Of a stretch of DNA of 64,000 nucleotides, positions 54,114-62,404 are shown piece after piece. A model generated the notes under the pieces. The model ran no database searches, was not told the DNA's origin, and was given only the letters and a program-made list of their open reading frames with translations. Every line of letters begins with the position of its first letter. Position 1 is the first letter of the stretch. The translations under genes and the position numbers were made by a program. This DNA comes from Clavibacter sp. A6099 (GTDB taxonomy: Bacteria; Actinomycetota; Actinomycetes; Actinomycetales; Microbacteriaceae). Location of the stretch: positions 2,480,001-2,544,000 of the forward strand of contig NZ_CP083439.1 of NCBI RefSeq assembly GCF_021919125.1, written 5' to 3'.

Positions 54114-54598
54114 GCACCGGCATCCCCGGCCGCCTCGCGCGCTTCCGCTCCGGCCGCCTCTACGGGCCGTTCGTCTACCTCGCGGTGGGCGGCGTGGCCT
54201 TCGTCGTCGACCTCGGCCTGCTCATCGTCGGCCGCGACCTCCTCGGCTGGCCGCTGGCCGCCGCGAGCGCGACCTCGTTCTGGGCGGGCCTCGTCGTCAG
54301 CTACGTGATGCAGCGCTTCCTGACGTTCCGGGACCAGCGGTCGGACTGGCACAGCCTCTGGAAGTACGGCGTGCTCGTGGCCGTCAACTCGCTCGCCACC
54401 GTGCTGATCATCGAGCTGTTCGACCGCATCGGCCTCGGATACATCGTCGGCAAGTTCGTGTCGACGGCGCTCACGACGCTCTGGAACTACGCGGCCTACA
54501 GGTTCTGGGTGTTCGCGGACCGCTCGGGGGACGCGGGCGCGGCCGGCGACGCCGGAGACGCGGACGACCCGCGCCCCTCGGAGCCCGCCGCCGGCTGA
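54110..54598 (+). CDS. GtrA-family flippase-like protein
   Basis: The 162-residue, four-span GtrA protein has FVYLAVGGVAFVVDLGLL, the middle spans and the conserved ending NYAAYRFWVFAD. GtrA proteins are thought to translocate polyprenyl-phosphate-linked glucose or similar sugars across the membrane. Its ATG overlaps the DUF2142 stop. The C-terminal 27 hydrophilic residues overlap, tail to tail, the 3' end of the convergent DUF2304 gene by 103 bases. Confidence 0.87.
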   Translation: MSTGIPGRLARFRSGRLYGPFVYLAVGGVAFVVDLGLLIVGRDLLGWPLAAASATSFWAGLVVSYVMQRFLTFRDQRSDWHSLWKYGVLVAVNSLATVLIIELFDRIGLGYIVGKFVSTALTTLWNYAAYRFWVFADRSGDAGAAGDAGDADDPRPSEPAAG

Positions 54599-54996
54599 TC
54601 CCGGTCGGCGGGCGTCGCGGCCGTCGCGTCGGTACGGCCGGCGCGCGCCTCCTGCTCGAGGTCGCGCAGGCGCAGGTCCGTCATCGCGCTCTCCTCCGCG
54701 AGGCGGCGCACCTTGTCCTCCAGGTCGGTGAGCTCAGCGCTGAACTGCACGCACACCAGGAAGATCACCACGATGCTCGCGAAGAACGCGAGGTTGAGCG
54801 GCTCCTGCACGCCGAGGAACCGGGCGGCCCCCGAGAGCAGCGGCGGGAAGACGCTGATCACGAGCGCGACGAGCCCCGCGACCAGCCACCACACGGCGTG
54901 GCGCTCCCGGAGGCGGCGACGACGGAGGCGCTCGATCACGACGCCCACGGCGAGCAGCGCCGCGACGAGGGTGAAGACGTAGCTGGTGGGGTTCAC
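54496..54996 (-). CDS. DUF2304 membrane protein
   Basis: The 166-residue protein has three N-terminal spans (about 3-20, 34-52 and 65-85), then a coiled-coil-like segment LTDLEDKVRRLAEESAMTDL and a Ser/Pro/Ala tail. DUF2304 proteins nearly always accompany a polyprenyl-phosphate GT2, whose stop here overlaps this GTG (GTGA). They may modulate that transferase. The gene's last 103 bases overlap the convergent GtrA gene, so the low-complexity tails of both proteins come from the same DNA. Confidence 0.82.
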   Translation of the reverse strand: MNPTSYVFTLVAALLAVGVVIERLRRRRLRERHAVWWLVAGLVALVISVFPPLLSGAARFLGVQEPLNLAFFASIVVIFLVCVQFSAELTDLEDKVRRLAEESAMTDLRLRDLEQEARAGRTDATAATPADRDQPAAGSEGRGSSASPASPAAPASPERSANTQNL

Positions 54997-55727
54997 GCGG
55001 TGACCGCCTTGACGGGTCGGCTGATGGGACGGATGAGGGCGATCACGAGCGCCATGCCGGCGCGCGCCAGGTAGATGGCGGCCTTCGCCGGGTTGTGCGA
55101 GGCGACGCCGCCGGCGCGGGGCCGCATGGACACGGGCACCTGCTCGATGGTGAGGCCGTGGCGCGCCGCGATCACGAGCGACTCGACCGTGTCGCCGAGG
55201 TACTCGGCCGGGTAGTTCTCGGCGAAGAGCGCGACGGCCCGGGGGCCGGATCCGCGGTACCCGGAGGTCGTGTCGGTGAGTGGCGTGCGCGCGATGCGGC
55301 TGAGCGTGAAGCTCAAGAACCTCATCGCCCACTTGCGCGGACCGGAGACCTCGTAGTCGCCCTCGCCGGCGAACCGGGCGCCGATGACGACGTCCTTGCG
55401 CTCGAGGGCGGCGAGCAGCTGCGGCACGCTCTCGGGGTTGTGCTGGCCGTCGGAGTCGATCTGGATGACGTTGTCGAAGCCGTGGCGCTGCGCGTAGCGG
55501 AAACCGGCGCGCATGGCGCCGCCGACGCCGAGGTTGAACGGGAGCTCGAGTACCCGCGCGCCCGCGGCCTGTGCGACCTCGACCGTGCGGTCCTTGGATC
55601 CGTCGCTGACCACCAGGCACGCGATGCCGGGGAGCGTGTCGAGGACCTCCCGCACCACCTGGCCCACCGCCTCCTCCTCGTTGTACGCGGGCATGACGAT
55701 GAGGGTCGTGCTCAGGCTGGCGGGCAT
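54993..55727 (-). CDS. GT2 polyprenyl-phosphate glycosyltransferase (DPM1-like)
   Basis: The 244-residue enzyme has a GT-A fold: VMPAYNEEEAVGQVVREVLD, then VSDGSKDRT, and IQIDSDGQHNPESV with the DxD metal site. There is no C-terminal membrane span, though two hydrophobic helices lie near the end. DPM1-like enzymes transfer mannose or glucose to polyprenyl phosphate. It is coupled to DUF2304 and convergent with GtrA and DUF2142, so the four genes make a plausible donor synthesis, flip and transfer set. The ATG has a TACCCT box six bases upstream. Confidence 0.88.
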   Translation of the reverse strand: MPASLSTTLIVMPAYNEEEAVGQVVREVLDTLPGIACLVVSDGSKDRTVEVAQAAGARVLELPFNLGVGGAMRAGFRYAQRHGFDNVIQIDSDGQHNPESVPQLLAALERKDVVIGARFAGEGDYEVSGPRKWAMRFLSFTLSRIARTPLTDTTSGYRGSGPRAVALFAENYPAEYLGDTVESLVIAARHGLTIEQVPVSMRPRAGGVASHNPAKAAIYLARAGMALVIALIRPISRPVKAVTA

Positions 55728-55733
55728 GCTGAG

Positions 55734-55739
55734 AGGGTA
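55734..55739 (-). promoter_or_regulatory. -10-like box TACCCT for the polyprenyl-phosphate GT2
   Basis: TACCCT on the minus strand is six bases from the ATG at 55727, with no Shine-Dalgarno sequence between them. Confidence 0.45.
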
Positions 55740-55778
55740 GCAAGCCGGCGCCGGGCGCCCGCGCGGGATCGCCGGGTC

Positions 55779-55817
55779 AGCCGAGGGACGCGACCCACTC
55801 GCTCGTGCCGTCGTCGA
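55779..55817. repeat. 39-bp perfect direct repeat, copy 1 (moaE 3'-end remnant)
   Basis: Identical to 56212-56250, which encodes the last residues of MoaE. Here it lies outside moaE and ends a 28-codon open frame (55777-55860) with no other recognisable content. It looks like the scar of a local duplication or insertion. Confidence 0.8.
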
Positions 55818-55843
55818 CGATGCCGACGGCACCCGAGCCGCCC

Positions 55844-56032
55844 TCACTCACCGCGCTCATGACGTCCGTGGCGCACGACGGCCGAGATCGCGAGGCCGCC
55901 AATGACGATGACGATCCCGAAGGCGACCGACCCGATGACACGGACCATCACGGATCGTTCGAACGTGAGGCACTGGATGAGGAGGACGGCGCCCAGTCCG
56001 AGGGCGACGATCCCCGCAATTCTCTTCTTCAC
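55844..56032 (-). CDS. Small two-span membrane protein, function unknown
   Basis: The 62-residue product begins MKKRIAG (GTG start at 56032) and has two hydrophobic stretches (about 5-20 and 32-52) followed by HGRHERGE. Codon use (AGA and ATT near the start) is less GC-rich than neighbouring genes. It lies inside the interval bounded by the two copies of a 39-bp direct repeat, so it may have arrived by local rearrangement. The coding status is uncertain. A longer reading to a GTG at 56059 is possible. Confidence 0.4.
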   Translation of the reverse strand: MKKRIAGIVALGLGAVLLIQCLTFERSVMVRVIGSVAFGIVIVIGGLAISAVVRHGRHERGE

Positions 56033-56209
56033 GAACGCCCCGCTTCCGGTGATGGGCACCGCCGAGCGGGTCGGTCCCGCCGTGGCTGTCGAGCGCGAGG
56101 GTAAGGATGCGCCGCGCGCCCTCGCCTGAACCTAGGACGCGCGCTCCGCCCCTGCCGCCCCTGTCCACCTCCCCGGGTCCTCCGGCGCTCGATGCGGCGG
56201 GTGCCTGGC

Positions 56210-56641
56210 CTAGCCGAGGGACGCGACCCACTCGCTCGTGCCGTCGTCGAAGGCCTGCTGCTTCCAGATCGGGACGCGCTGCTTGACCTCGTCGACCAGC
56301 AGGCCGCACGCGGCGAACGCGTCGGCGCGGTGCGCGGAGGAGACGGCGCAGGTGAGCGCCACGTCGCCGATGCCGAGGCGGCCGATGCGGTGCTCGACGG
56401 CGATCCGCACCTCGGGGTAGCGCGCGGAGACGTCGAGCGCGACCTGCCGGATCGCCTGGCGGGCGGCCGGATGCGCGGAGTAGTCGAGCCAGAGGACGCC
56501 GCGGCCGTCGTCGTGGTCGCGCACGAGGCCCTCGAAGGTCACGACGGCGCCGGCGTCGTCGGCGCGCACGGCGTCGGCGGAGTCCTCGACGCGGATCGCG
56601 CCGCCGGCGATGCGCGCGAAGAGCACGCGGTCGGCGGTCAC
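56210..56641 (-). CDS. moaE: Molybdopterin synthase large subunit MoaE
   Basis: The 143-residue protein converts cyclic pyranopterin monophosphate to molybdopterin with MoaD. Conserved segments are GAVVTFEGLVRDHDDGRGV, IGRLGIGDVALTCAVSSAHRADAF and the C-terminal VPIWKQQAFDDGTSEW with the catalytic lysine. The GTG start overlaps the stop of the MogA/MoaB-like gene (GTGA), and it is the last gene of the moeA-moaC-mog-moaE operon. The 3' end is duplicated as a 39-bp repeat at 55779. No moaD or moaA is in the window. Confidence 0.9.
   Translation of the reverse strand: MTADRVLFARIAGGAIRVEDSADAVRADDAGAVVTFEGLVRDHDDGRGVLWLDYSAHPAARQAIRQVALDVSARYPEVRIAVEHRIGRLGIGDVALTCAVSSAHRADAFAACGLLVDEVKQRVPIWKQQAFDDGTSEWVASLG
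56212..56250. repeat. 39-bp perfect direct repeat, copy 2 (3' end of moaE)
   Basis: This is the MoaE C-terminal coding end, identical to 55779-55817. The 394 bases between the copies hold a small hypothetical membrane protein gene. Confidence 0.8.
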
Positions 56642-57177
56642 GAACGGGCCTCGGCGTCGGGACCGGTGTCGGCGGCCGCGTCCGTCGCGGGGTGCACGGC
56701 GCCGCGGGCCTGCTCGAGCACGTGGTCGAGGATCCGGTCGAGGAGGCCGAGGCCGTCGCGCACGCCGCCCGGCGAGCCCGGCAGGTTCATGACGAACGCG
56801 CCGCCCGCGAGGCCGGCGTGCCCGCGCGTGAGGACGGCCGTGGGCGTGTGGGCCGTGCCGATGCGGCGGGCCTCCTCCATGATCCCGGGGATCTCGAGGT
56901 CGAGCAGCGGCAGGGTCGCCTCGGGCGTGCGGTCGGTGGGGGTGATGCCCGTGCCGCCCGTGGTGAGGATCACGCGCGCGTCGCCCGCGACGGCCTCGGC
57001 GAGCGCCGCGGCGACCCCGGGGCCGTCGGCGCGGACGACCGGCGCGGCCACCTCGAACCCGCGCTCGGCGAGCCAGGCGACGATGACGGGGCCGGTGCGG
57101 TCCTCGTACTCCCCCGCGGCGGCGCGCGTGGAGGCGACGATCACGACGGCGCGGCCGCGCGGATCCGCGGCGCTCAC
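56638..57177 (-). CDS. MogA/MoaB-type molybdopterin adenylyltransferase
   Basis: The 179-residue protein is a molybdopterin-binding (MoCF) domain: VVIVASTRAAAGEYEDRTGP, then VILTTGGTGITPTDRTPEAT and AFVMNLPGSPGGVRDGL. It adenylylates molybdopterin ahead of molybdate insertion by MoeA. GTG overlaps the moaC stop (GTGA) and the stop overlaps the moaE start. The C-terminal 20 residues are Ala/Asp-rich. Confidence 0.88.
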   Translation of the reverse strand: MSAADPRGRAVVIVASTRAAAGEYEDRTGPVIVAWLAERGFEVAAPVVRADGPGVAAALAEAVAGDARVILTTGGTGITPTDRTPEATLPLLDLEIPGIMEEARRIGTAHTPTAVLTRGHAGLAGGAFVMNLPGSPGGVRDGLGLLDRILDHVLEQARGAVHPATDAAADTGPDAEARS

Positions 57178-57671
57178 GATCGCTCCCAGTCGCCGGACTT
57201 GCCGCCCTGCTTCTCGCGCACGAGCACGTCGGTGATGACGGCGCGGGCATCGACGGCCTTGACCATGTCGTAGAGCGTGAGCGCCGCGACCGAGGCGGCG
57301 GTGAGCGCCTCCATCTCGACGCCCGTGACGCCCGTGGTGCTGACCGAGGCGACCACCGTGAGCCGGTCGTCGTCGCCCGTGATGTCGATCTCGATGCGGC
57401 CGAGGGGCAGCGGGTGGCACAGCGGGATGAGGCTGGAGGTCTGCTTCGCCGCCATGATCCCCGCGATGCGCGCCGTGCCGACCGCCTCGCCCTTGGGCAG
57501 GTCGCCCGAGATCACGGCCGCCACCACCTCGGGCCGGGTCACGAGCACGGCCTGCGCGACGGCCCGGCGCTTCGTGACGGCCTTGTCGGTGACGTCGACC
57601 ATGTGCGCGGATCCGTCCTGCCGCAGGTGGGTGAGGGACGTCGCGGCGGCGCCCGTCGCGGCTTCAGTCAT
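57174..57671 (-). CDS. moaC: Cyclic pyranopterin monophosphate synthase MoaC
   Basis: The 165-residue enzyme completes cPMP formation. Motifs HMVDVTDKAVTKRRAVAQ, SSLIPLCHPLPLGRIEIDI, GVEMEALTAASVAALTLYDM and the ending K-Q-G-G-K-S-G are all intact. The ATG overlaps the moeA 3' end by eight bases, and the stop overlaps the next GTG, giving full translational coupling. Confidence 0.95.
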   Translation of the reverse strand: MTEAATGAAATSLTHLRQDGSAHMVDVTDKAVTKRRAVAQAVLVTRPEVVAAVISGDLPKGEAVGTARIAGIMAAKQTSSLIPLCHPLPLGRIEIDITGDDDRLTVVASVSTTGVTGVEMEALTAASVAALTLYDMVKAVDARAVITDVLVREKQGGKSGDWERS

Positions 57672-58959
57672 CGATGCTCCAGACGGTGACGGGGTCGCCG
57701 GCCTCCAGCCGGTCGACACCTGCGGGGACGTGGACGAGGTGGGTGGCGGTCGCGTACGCGTGCAGGAGGTGGGATCCGGGTCCGCCGACCGCGACGACCC
57801 GGCCGTCGGCGTCGATCCGGCCGCGCCGCACCTGGTGCTTGGCGGCGGGCGAGTCGAGCGGCGCGGCGAGCGGCGCCTCGCGGGACGGGCGGTCGGGGCG
57901 CGGGTGACCGGCGATGGCGCGCAGCACCGGCCGGAGGAACAGCTCGAAGGAGACCAACGCGCTCACGGGGTTGCCGGGGAAGGCGACCACGGGGATCCGC
58001 GCGCCGGCGACCTCCGCCGACCCGAGCCCCTGCGGCCCGCCCGGCTGCACCGCGACGGAGACGAACTCGACGCCGCCGCCCTCGAGCACGTCGCGCACGA
58101 CCTCGTAGGCGCCGGCGCTGACGCCGCCCGTCGTGACCAGGAGGTCGATCCCGGCGGCGGCGGCGCGGATGGCGTCGCGCACCCGGTCGGCGTCGTCGGA
58201 CGCGACCCGCAGCGCGCGGACCTCCGCCCCCGCGCCGGAGAGCGCGGCGGCGAGCGCGACCGAGTTGGCGTCGTGGATCTGCCCGGGCGCGAGCTCCTCG
58301 CCGGGCCCGCGCAGCTCGAGGCCGGTGGACAGGAGGAGGACGACGGGTCGGCGGCGCACGGCGACGGTCGCGATGCCGGCCGAGGCGAGCACGCCCCAGT
58401 GCGACGAGAGGAGGCGCGTGCCGGCCGTGACCAGCACGGCACCCGCGGCGAGGTCGCTGCCCTGGGCGCGGACGAAGGCGCCGGGATCCACGGGGGCGGC
58501 GAAGGAGACGGTCGCGTCGGTCGCCTCCTCGTCGACGAAGCGGTCGGGGATCGCGGCCTCGATGGGCACGATGGCGTCGGCGCCGGGCGGGACGGGCGCG
58601 CCGGTCATGCAGGGTGCGGCTGTGCCGGGCGCGAGGGGCTCGGGGGCGACGCCCGCGGGGATCCGCGCGGCGATGCGCAGGACGGTCGGGACCGCGTCGC
58701 TCGCGCCCGCGAGGTCCGCCGCGCGCACCGCGTAGCCGTCCATCTGCGAGTTGCGGAACGGCGGCAGGTCGAGGGGGCTCGTGACGTCGCGGGCGAGCAC
58801 ACGGTCGGCGTACCGGTGCGGATCCGCGCTCACGGCGTCCGCGGCGACGCGCAGCTCCTCGGCGGGCAGGCCCGCGAGCGGGGCGAGCAGCGCGGTCACG
58901 GCCGCGCGGTGCTCGTCGACCGTGCGTCGTCGTCGGTCCGCGGGGCGGTCGGGGGTCAT
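57664..58959 (-). CDS. moeA: Molybdopterin molybdotransferase MoeA
   Basis: The 431-residue enzyme inserts molybdate into adenylated molybdopterin. The four-domain family pattern is visible: SPLDLPPFRNSQMDGYAVRA, GTAAPCMTGAPVPPGADAIV, the MPT-binding stretch LLVTTGGVSAGAYEVVRDVL and the P-x-x-P-G-N-P-V-S motif VVAFPGNPVSALVSFE. It heads moeA-moaC-mog-moaE. The ATG has GATGAT six bases upstream. Confidence 0.94.
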   Translation of the reverse strand: MTPDRPADRRRRTVDEHRAAVTALLAPLAGLPAEELRVAADAVSADPHRYADRVLARDVTSPLDLPPFRNSQMDGYAVRAADLAGASDAVPTVLRIAARIPAGVAPEPLAPGTAAPCMTGAPVPPGADAIVPIEAAIPDRFVDEEATDATVSFAAPVDPGAFVRAQGSDLAAGAVLVTAGTRLLSSHWGVLASAGIATVAVRRRPVVLLLSTGLELRGPGEELAPGQIHDANSVALAAALSGAGAEVRALRVASDDADRVRDAIRAAAAGIDLLVTTGGVSAGAYEVVRDVLEGGGVEFVSVAVQPGGPQGLGSAEVAGARIPVVAFPGNPVSALVSFELFLRPVLRAIAGHPRPDRPSREAPLAAPLDSPAAKHQVRRGRIDADGRVVAVGGPGSHLLHAYATATHLVHVPAGVDRLEAGDPVTVWSIDD

Positions 58960-59090
58960 GGGACCATCATCCCCGACGCGGGTGCGTCCTCTCCGGTCGC
59001 CATCGGATCCCGAGTCGCGGTCGCCCTCCCCGTCATCCGCCCCCGGACACGGGCCTTGCCGTCGCGGTCCGGGCGCGGGACCCTGTGCGC

Positions 59091-59315
59091 ATGGATCCGC
59101 ACGAGCGCCGCGCCGCCCTCCGCCGCCGCACGGCCACCGCGATCGGCGCCGTGCTGCTCGCCGCCGGGATCGCGCTGGGCGTCGCCGGGGTCGTCGTCTA
59201 CACGGGCGGATCCGACCTCGGGCTGCTGCTGCTCGTGGCGGCGCTCATGCTCCTCACGGCGAGTGCGGGCCTCGTCGTCGCGGCCGTGCGATCCGCCGCG
59301 GACCGCCCGCGCTGA
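59091..59315 (+). CDS. Small two-span membrane protein, function unknown
   Basis: The 74-residue protein has a basic N-terminus, two spans (about 16-36 and 42-65) and a short basic tail. No family is recognised. The ATG at 59091 has GACCCT six bases upstream; an in-frame GTG lies two codons earlier. It is divergent from moeA. Confidence 0.55.
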   Translation: MDPHERRAALRRRTATAIGAVLLAAGIALGVAGVVVYTGGSDLGLLLLVAALMLLTASAGLVVAAVRSAADRPR

Positions 59316-59400
59316 CGCGCACCCGCTCCTCCCCGGTACGCGTCGGCGGATCCGTGTCCGCCTCCCGAACGAGCCCCTGCCGCACGCCGCGCAGCCGCCC

Positions 59401-59406
59401 TAGGGT
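59401..59406 (+). promoter_or_regulatory. -10-like box TAGGGT upstream of the PEP-mutase-like gene
   Basis: TAGGGT lies six bases before the ATG at 59413. The intervening CGGAGC could also be read as a weak, badly spaced GGAG. Confidence 0.45.
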
Positions 59407-59412
59407 CGGAGC

Positions 59413-60186
59413 ATGACCATCGCCGCCCGCGGGCAGACCCTCGTCGACCTCCACACCGCACCCGAGCTCCTGAGGGTGGTGAACGTGTGGGACGCCATCA
59501 CGGCCGCCGCCATCGGCGCTCTCCCCGAGACGAAGGCCCTCGCCACCGCGAGCCACTCCATCGCCGCCGCATTCGGCTACGAGGACGGCGAGAGGATCCC
59601 GCTCGACCTCCACCTCGACATGATCGGCCGCATCGTCGCCGCCGTCGAGCAGCCCGTCTCCGCCGACCTCGAGTCGGGCTACGGGGACGCGGGCGAGACC
59701 GTGCGCCGCGCCATCGGCGTCGGCGTCGTCGGCGCGAACCTGGAGGACGGCATGCGCCCCCTCGACGACTCGATCCGTGCCGTCGAGGCGGCCGTCGCAG
59801 CGGCGCAGGCCGAGGGCGTGCCGTTCGCGCTCAACGCCCGCACCGACGCCTACGTGCTGGGCGGCGACCGCGACCGGTCCGAGATCCTCGCCGACGCCGT
59901 CGAGCGCACGCGCGCCTACATGGCCGCGGGCGCCACGAGCGTCTTCGTGCCCGGCCCGCTCACCGAGGACGAGGTGCGCACCCTCGTCGAGGCCGTCGGC
60001 CCGCAGCGCCTCACCGTCATCGGCGTCCCCGGATCCCTCTCCCCCGCGCGCTTCGAGGAGCTCGGCGTCGGCCGCATCTCCTACGGCCCGTGGACCCAGC
60101 GCGTCGCGCTCACCGCCCTGCAGGACACGGCGAAGGACCTCTACGCGGGCGGCGCGCTGCCCGAGGGGACGCGGCCGCTCAACTGA
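59413..60186 (+). CDS. PEP mutase / isocitrate lyase superfamily protein
   Basis: The 257-residue protein is a TIM-barrel of the ICL/PEP-mutase superfamily: LLRVVNVWDAITAAAIG, PVSADLESGYGDAGETV with metal-ligand acids, GVVGANLEDGM and FALNARTDAYVLGG. It lacks the K-K-C-G-H signature of true isocitrate lyase. Close relatives include carboxyvinyl-carboxyphosphonate phosphorylmutase-like and oxaloacetate-hydrolase-like proteins; the substrate is unknown. It probably forms a single-gene unit. Confidence 0.85.
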   Translation: MTIAARGQTLVDLHTAPELLRVVNVWDAITAAAIGALPETKALATASHSIAAAFGYEDGERIPLDLHLDMIGRIVAAVEQPVSADLESGYGDAGETVRRAIGVGVVGANLEDGMRPLDDSIRAVEAAVAAAQAEGVPFALNARTDAYVLGGDRDRSEILADAVERTRAYMAAGATSVFVPGPLTEDEVRTLVEAVGPQRLTVIGVPGSLSPARFEELGVGRISYGPWTQRVALTALQDTAKDLYAGGALPEGTRPLN

Positions 60187-60205
60187 CCGGATCCCGGCGT
60201 CGTCT

Positions 60206-60221
60206 CGGTCGACGTCGACCG
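60206..60221. repeat. Perfect 16-bp palindrome
   Basis: CGGTCGACGTCGACCG lies 20 bases past the PEP-mutase-like gene and about 75 bases before the phosphorylase start. It could be a short terminator stem or an operator. Confidence 0.3.
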
Positions 60222-60295
60222 GGGCGCGGCGGATGCGGTCGAGCCCGCGTCCACCGCGCCCTGGTTGACTGGGCACCCACCCGAAGGAGCACGAC

Positions 60296-61234
60296 GTGAC
60301 CGACACCCCCGCCCCGGCGACCGCCGCACCCGTCCCCCGCGCCGACATCGGCGTCATCGGCGGATCCGGCCTCTACTCCCTGCTCGATCCCGCGACGAGC
60401 GCGTCGCACCGCATCGAGACGCCGTTCGGCCCCACGTCCAGCGAGGTGACGGTCGGCGAGCTGGCCGGGCGGCGCGTCGCGTTCCTCACCCGTCACGGCG
60501 CCGACCACTCGGTCGCGCCGCACCTCATCGACTACCGGGCGAACATCTGGGCCCTGGCGTCGCTCGGCGTCTCCGCCATCGTCTCGTCGTCCGCGGTCGG
60601 CGGCGTCTCCCCGGACTACCCGCCGGGATCGCTCGTGCTCACCGACCAGCTGCTCGACCGCACCTGGGGCCGCCCCGACACCTTCTTCGACGCCGGCGTC
60701 GTGCAGCACCTCTCGGCAGCGGATCCCTTCGACCCCGACCTGCACGCGCTCGCGGCCGCCGCGCTCGTGGAGCTCGAGGGCGGCGACCGGGCGGATCCGG
60801 CCGGGCCGCTGCGCACCTCGGGCACCGTCGTCGTGATCCAGGGCCCGCGCTTCTCCACGCGCGCCGAGTCGCTCTGGTTCCGCCAGGCGGGCGCGCACAT
60901 CGTGAACATGACGCAGTACCCCGAGGTCGTGCTCGCCTCCGAGCTCAACATCGGCACGGTGAACCTGTCGTTCGTCACCGACGCGGACGCGGGGCTCGCG
61001 CCGCTCCCCGGTGAGCAGGGCGACGCGGTCACGGCCGAGCTGGTGTTCGCCCGGCTCCGGGAGGCGCAGCCGCGCATCGTCCGGGCGATCGAGGCGGTCA
61101 TCCGCGCCATCCCCGCCGACTACCGCGGACGGCCGCTGATCGATCCTGATGCCGTGGCGTCCGTGCTCGCGCGGCCGGTCTCCGGCACCGGCCCGACGAC
61201 CGGCAGCGCTGACACGACGGACGGGCGATCGTGA
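60296..61234 (+). CDS. S-methyl-5'-thioadenosine phosphorylase / purine phosphorylase
   Basis: The 312-residue enzyme of the PNP/MTAP family 2 has IGVIGGSGLYSLLD, FLTRHGADHSVAPHLIDYRA, VIQGPRFSTRAES and VNMTQYPEVVLASELNI. It phosphorolyses methylthioadenosine (or a purine nucleoside) in methionine salvage. The GTG start has GAAGGAG upstream. The stop overlaps the GTG of the epimerase gene. An insertion rich in Asp/Gly near 155-170 is slightly longer than usual. Confidence 0.88.
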   Translation: MTDTPAPATAAPVPRADIGVIGGSGLYSLLDPATSASHRIETPFGPTSSEVTVGELAGRRVAFLTRHGADHSVAPHLIDYRANIWALASLGVSAIVSSSAVGGVSPDYPPGSLVLTDQLLDRTWGRPDTFFDAGVVQHLSAADPFDPDLHALAAAALVELEGGDRADPAGPLRTSGTVVVIQGPRFSTRAESLWFRQAGAHIVNMTQYPEVVLASELNIGTVNLSFVTDADAGLAPLPGEQGDAVTAELVFARLREAQPRIVRAIEAVIRAIPADYRGRPLIDPDAVASVLARPVSGTGPTTGSADTTDGRS

Positions 61235-62295
61235 CCGACGGGATCCTCCTCGTCACGGGAGGCGCCGGCTTCATCGGCGGCGCGATCGTGCAGGCCGCGC
61301 TCGAGGAGGGGCGGCGCGTGCGCGTGCTCGACTCGCTGCGCGCCGACGTGCACGGCGGCGACCCGGAGATCGACCCGCGCGTCGAGCTCGTGCGCGGCGA
61401 CGTCACGGACCCGGGCGCCGTCGCCGGCGCGCTCGACGGCGTGGACGTCGTGTGCCACCAGGCCGCGAAGGTCGGCCTCGGCGTCGACTTCCTCGACGCG
61501 CCCGACTACGTCGCCACGAACGACGGCGGCACGGCCGTGCTCCTCGCGGCCATGACCCGCGCGGGCATCGACCGGCTCGTGCTCGCGAGCTCGATGGTCG
61601 TGTACGGCGAGGGCGCGTACGCGGGCGCCGACGGGCCCGTGCGCCCGCCCGCCCGCCGCGTCGCCGACCTCGACGCCGGGATGTTCGACCCCCTGGATCC
61701 CGCGACCGGCGAGCCGCTCGTGCCGCAGCTCATCGGCGAGGACGTGCCGCTGGATCCGCGCAACGTCTACGCCACCACCAAGCTCGCGCAGGAGAACCTC
61801 GCGAGCTCGTGGACCCGCGCCACCGGTGGTCGGGCGGCCGCGCTGCGGTACCACAACGTGTACGGGCCGGGCATGCCGCAGAACACGCCGTACGCGGGCG
61901 TCGCGTCGCTGTTCCGCTCGGCGCTCGCGCGCGGCGAGGCTCCGCGCGTCTTCGAGGACGGGCGGCAGCGCCGCGACTTCGTCCACGTGCGCGACGTCGC
62001 CGGCGCCAACCTCGCCGCGCTGGCGTGGACCGGGACCCGCGAGGCCGGGTCCTTCCGCGCGTTCAACGTCGGCAGCGGCACCGTGCACACCATTGGCGAG
62101 ATGGCGGCTGCGCTCGCGCGGGAGGCCGGCGGATCCGCGCCCGTCACCACGGGCGAGTACCGGCTCGGAGACGTGCGGCACATCACGGCGTCGTCGGAGC
62201 GGCTGCGCACGGAGCTCGGCTGGGAGCCGCGGATGACCTTCGAGGAGGGCATGCGCGAGTTCGCGACGGCGCCGCTGCGCAGCGCGGTGGTCTGA
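61231..62295 (+). CDS. NAD-dependent epimerase/dehydratase (extended SDR)
   Basis: The 354-residue extended SDR has ILLVTGGAGFIGGAIVQAAL (NAD fold), ASSMVVYG, the catalytic YATTK of NVYATTKLAQENLASS, and RYHNVYGPGMPQNTPYAG. It should act on an NDP-sugar, most likely as a 4-epimerase or dehydratase. Overlap with the phosphorylase stop (GTGA) suggests co-translation, though no metabolic link is obvious. Confidence 0.88.
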   Translation: MTDGILLVTGGAGFIGGAIVQAALEEGRRVRVLDSLRADVHGGDPEIDPRVELVRGDVTDPGAVAGALDGVDVVCHQAAKVGLGVDFLDAPDYVATNDGGTAVLLAAMTRAGIDRLVLASSMVVYGEGAYAGADGPVRPPARRVADLDAGMFDPLDPATGEPLVPQLIGEDVPLDPRNVYATTKLAQENLASSWTRATGGRAAALRYHNVYGPGMPQNTPYAGVASLFRSALARGEAPRVFEDGRQRRDFVHVRDVAGANLAALAWTGTREAGSFRAFNVGSGTVHTIGEMAAALAREAGGSAPVTTGEYRLGDVRHITASSERLRTELGWEPRMTFEEGMREFATAPLRSAVV

Positions 62296-62404
62296 GCCGC
62301 GGGAGCCCGGCAGCGGCGGCGGATCCTCCGCGGGTCGTACCCGGGTGCCGCTCGTGCGCCGAGCCCGGCACCTCCGACGGACGAGGCCGGGGCCGTCCGC
62401 TCGC

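Noticed and set aside
55777-55860. 27-residue frame ending with the MoaE tail
   Set aside because: It overlaps another small frame, and its only recognisable part is the duplicated moaE end; treated as a duplication scar, not a gene.
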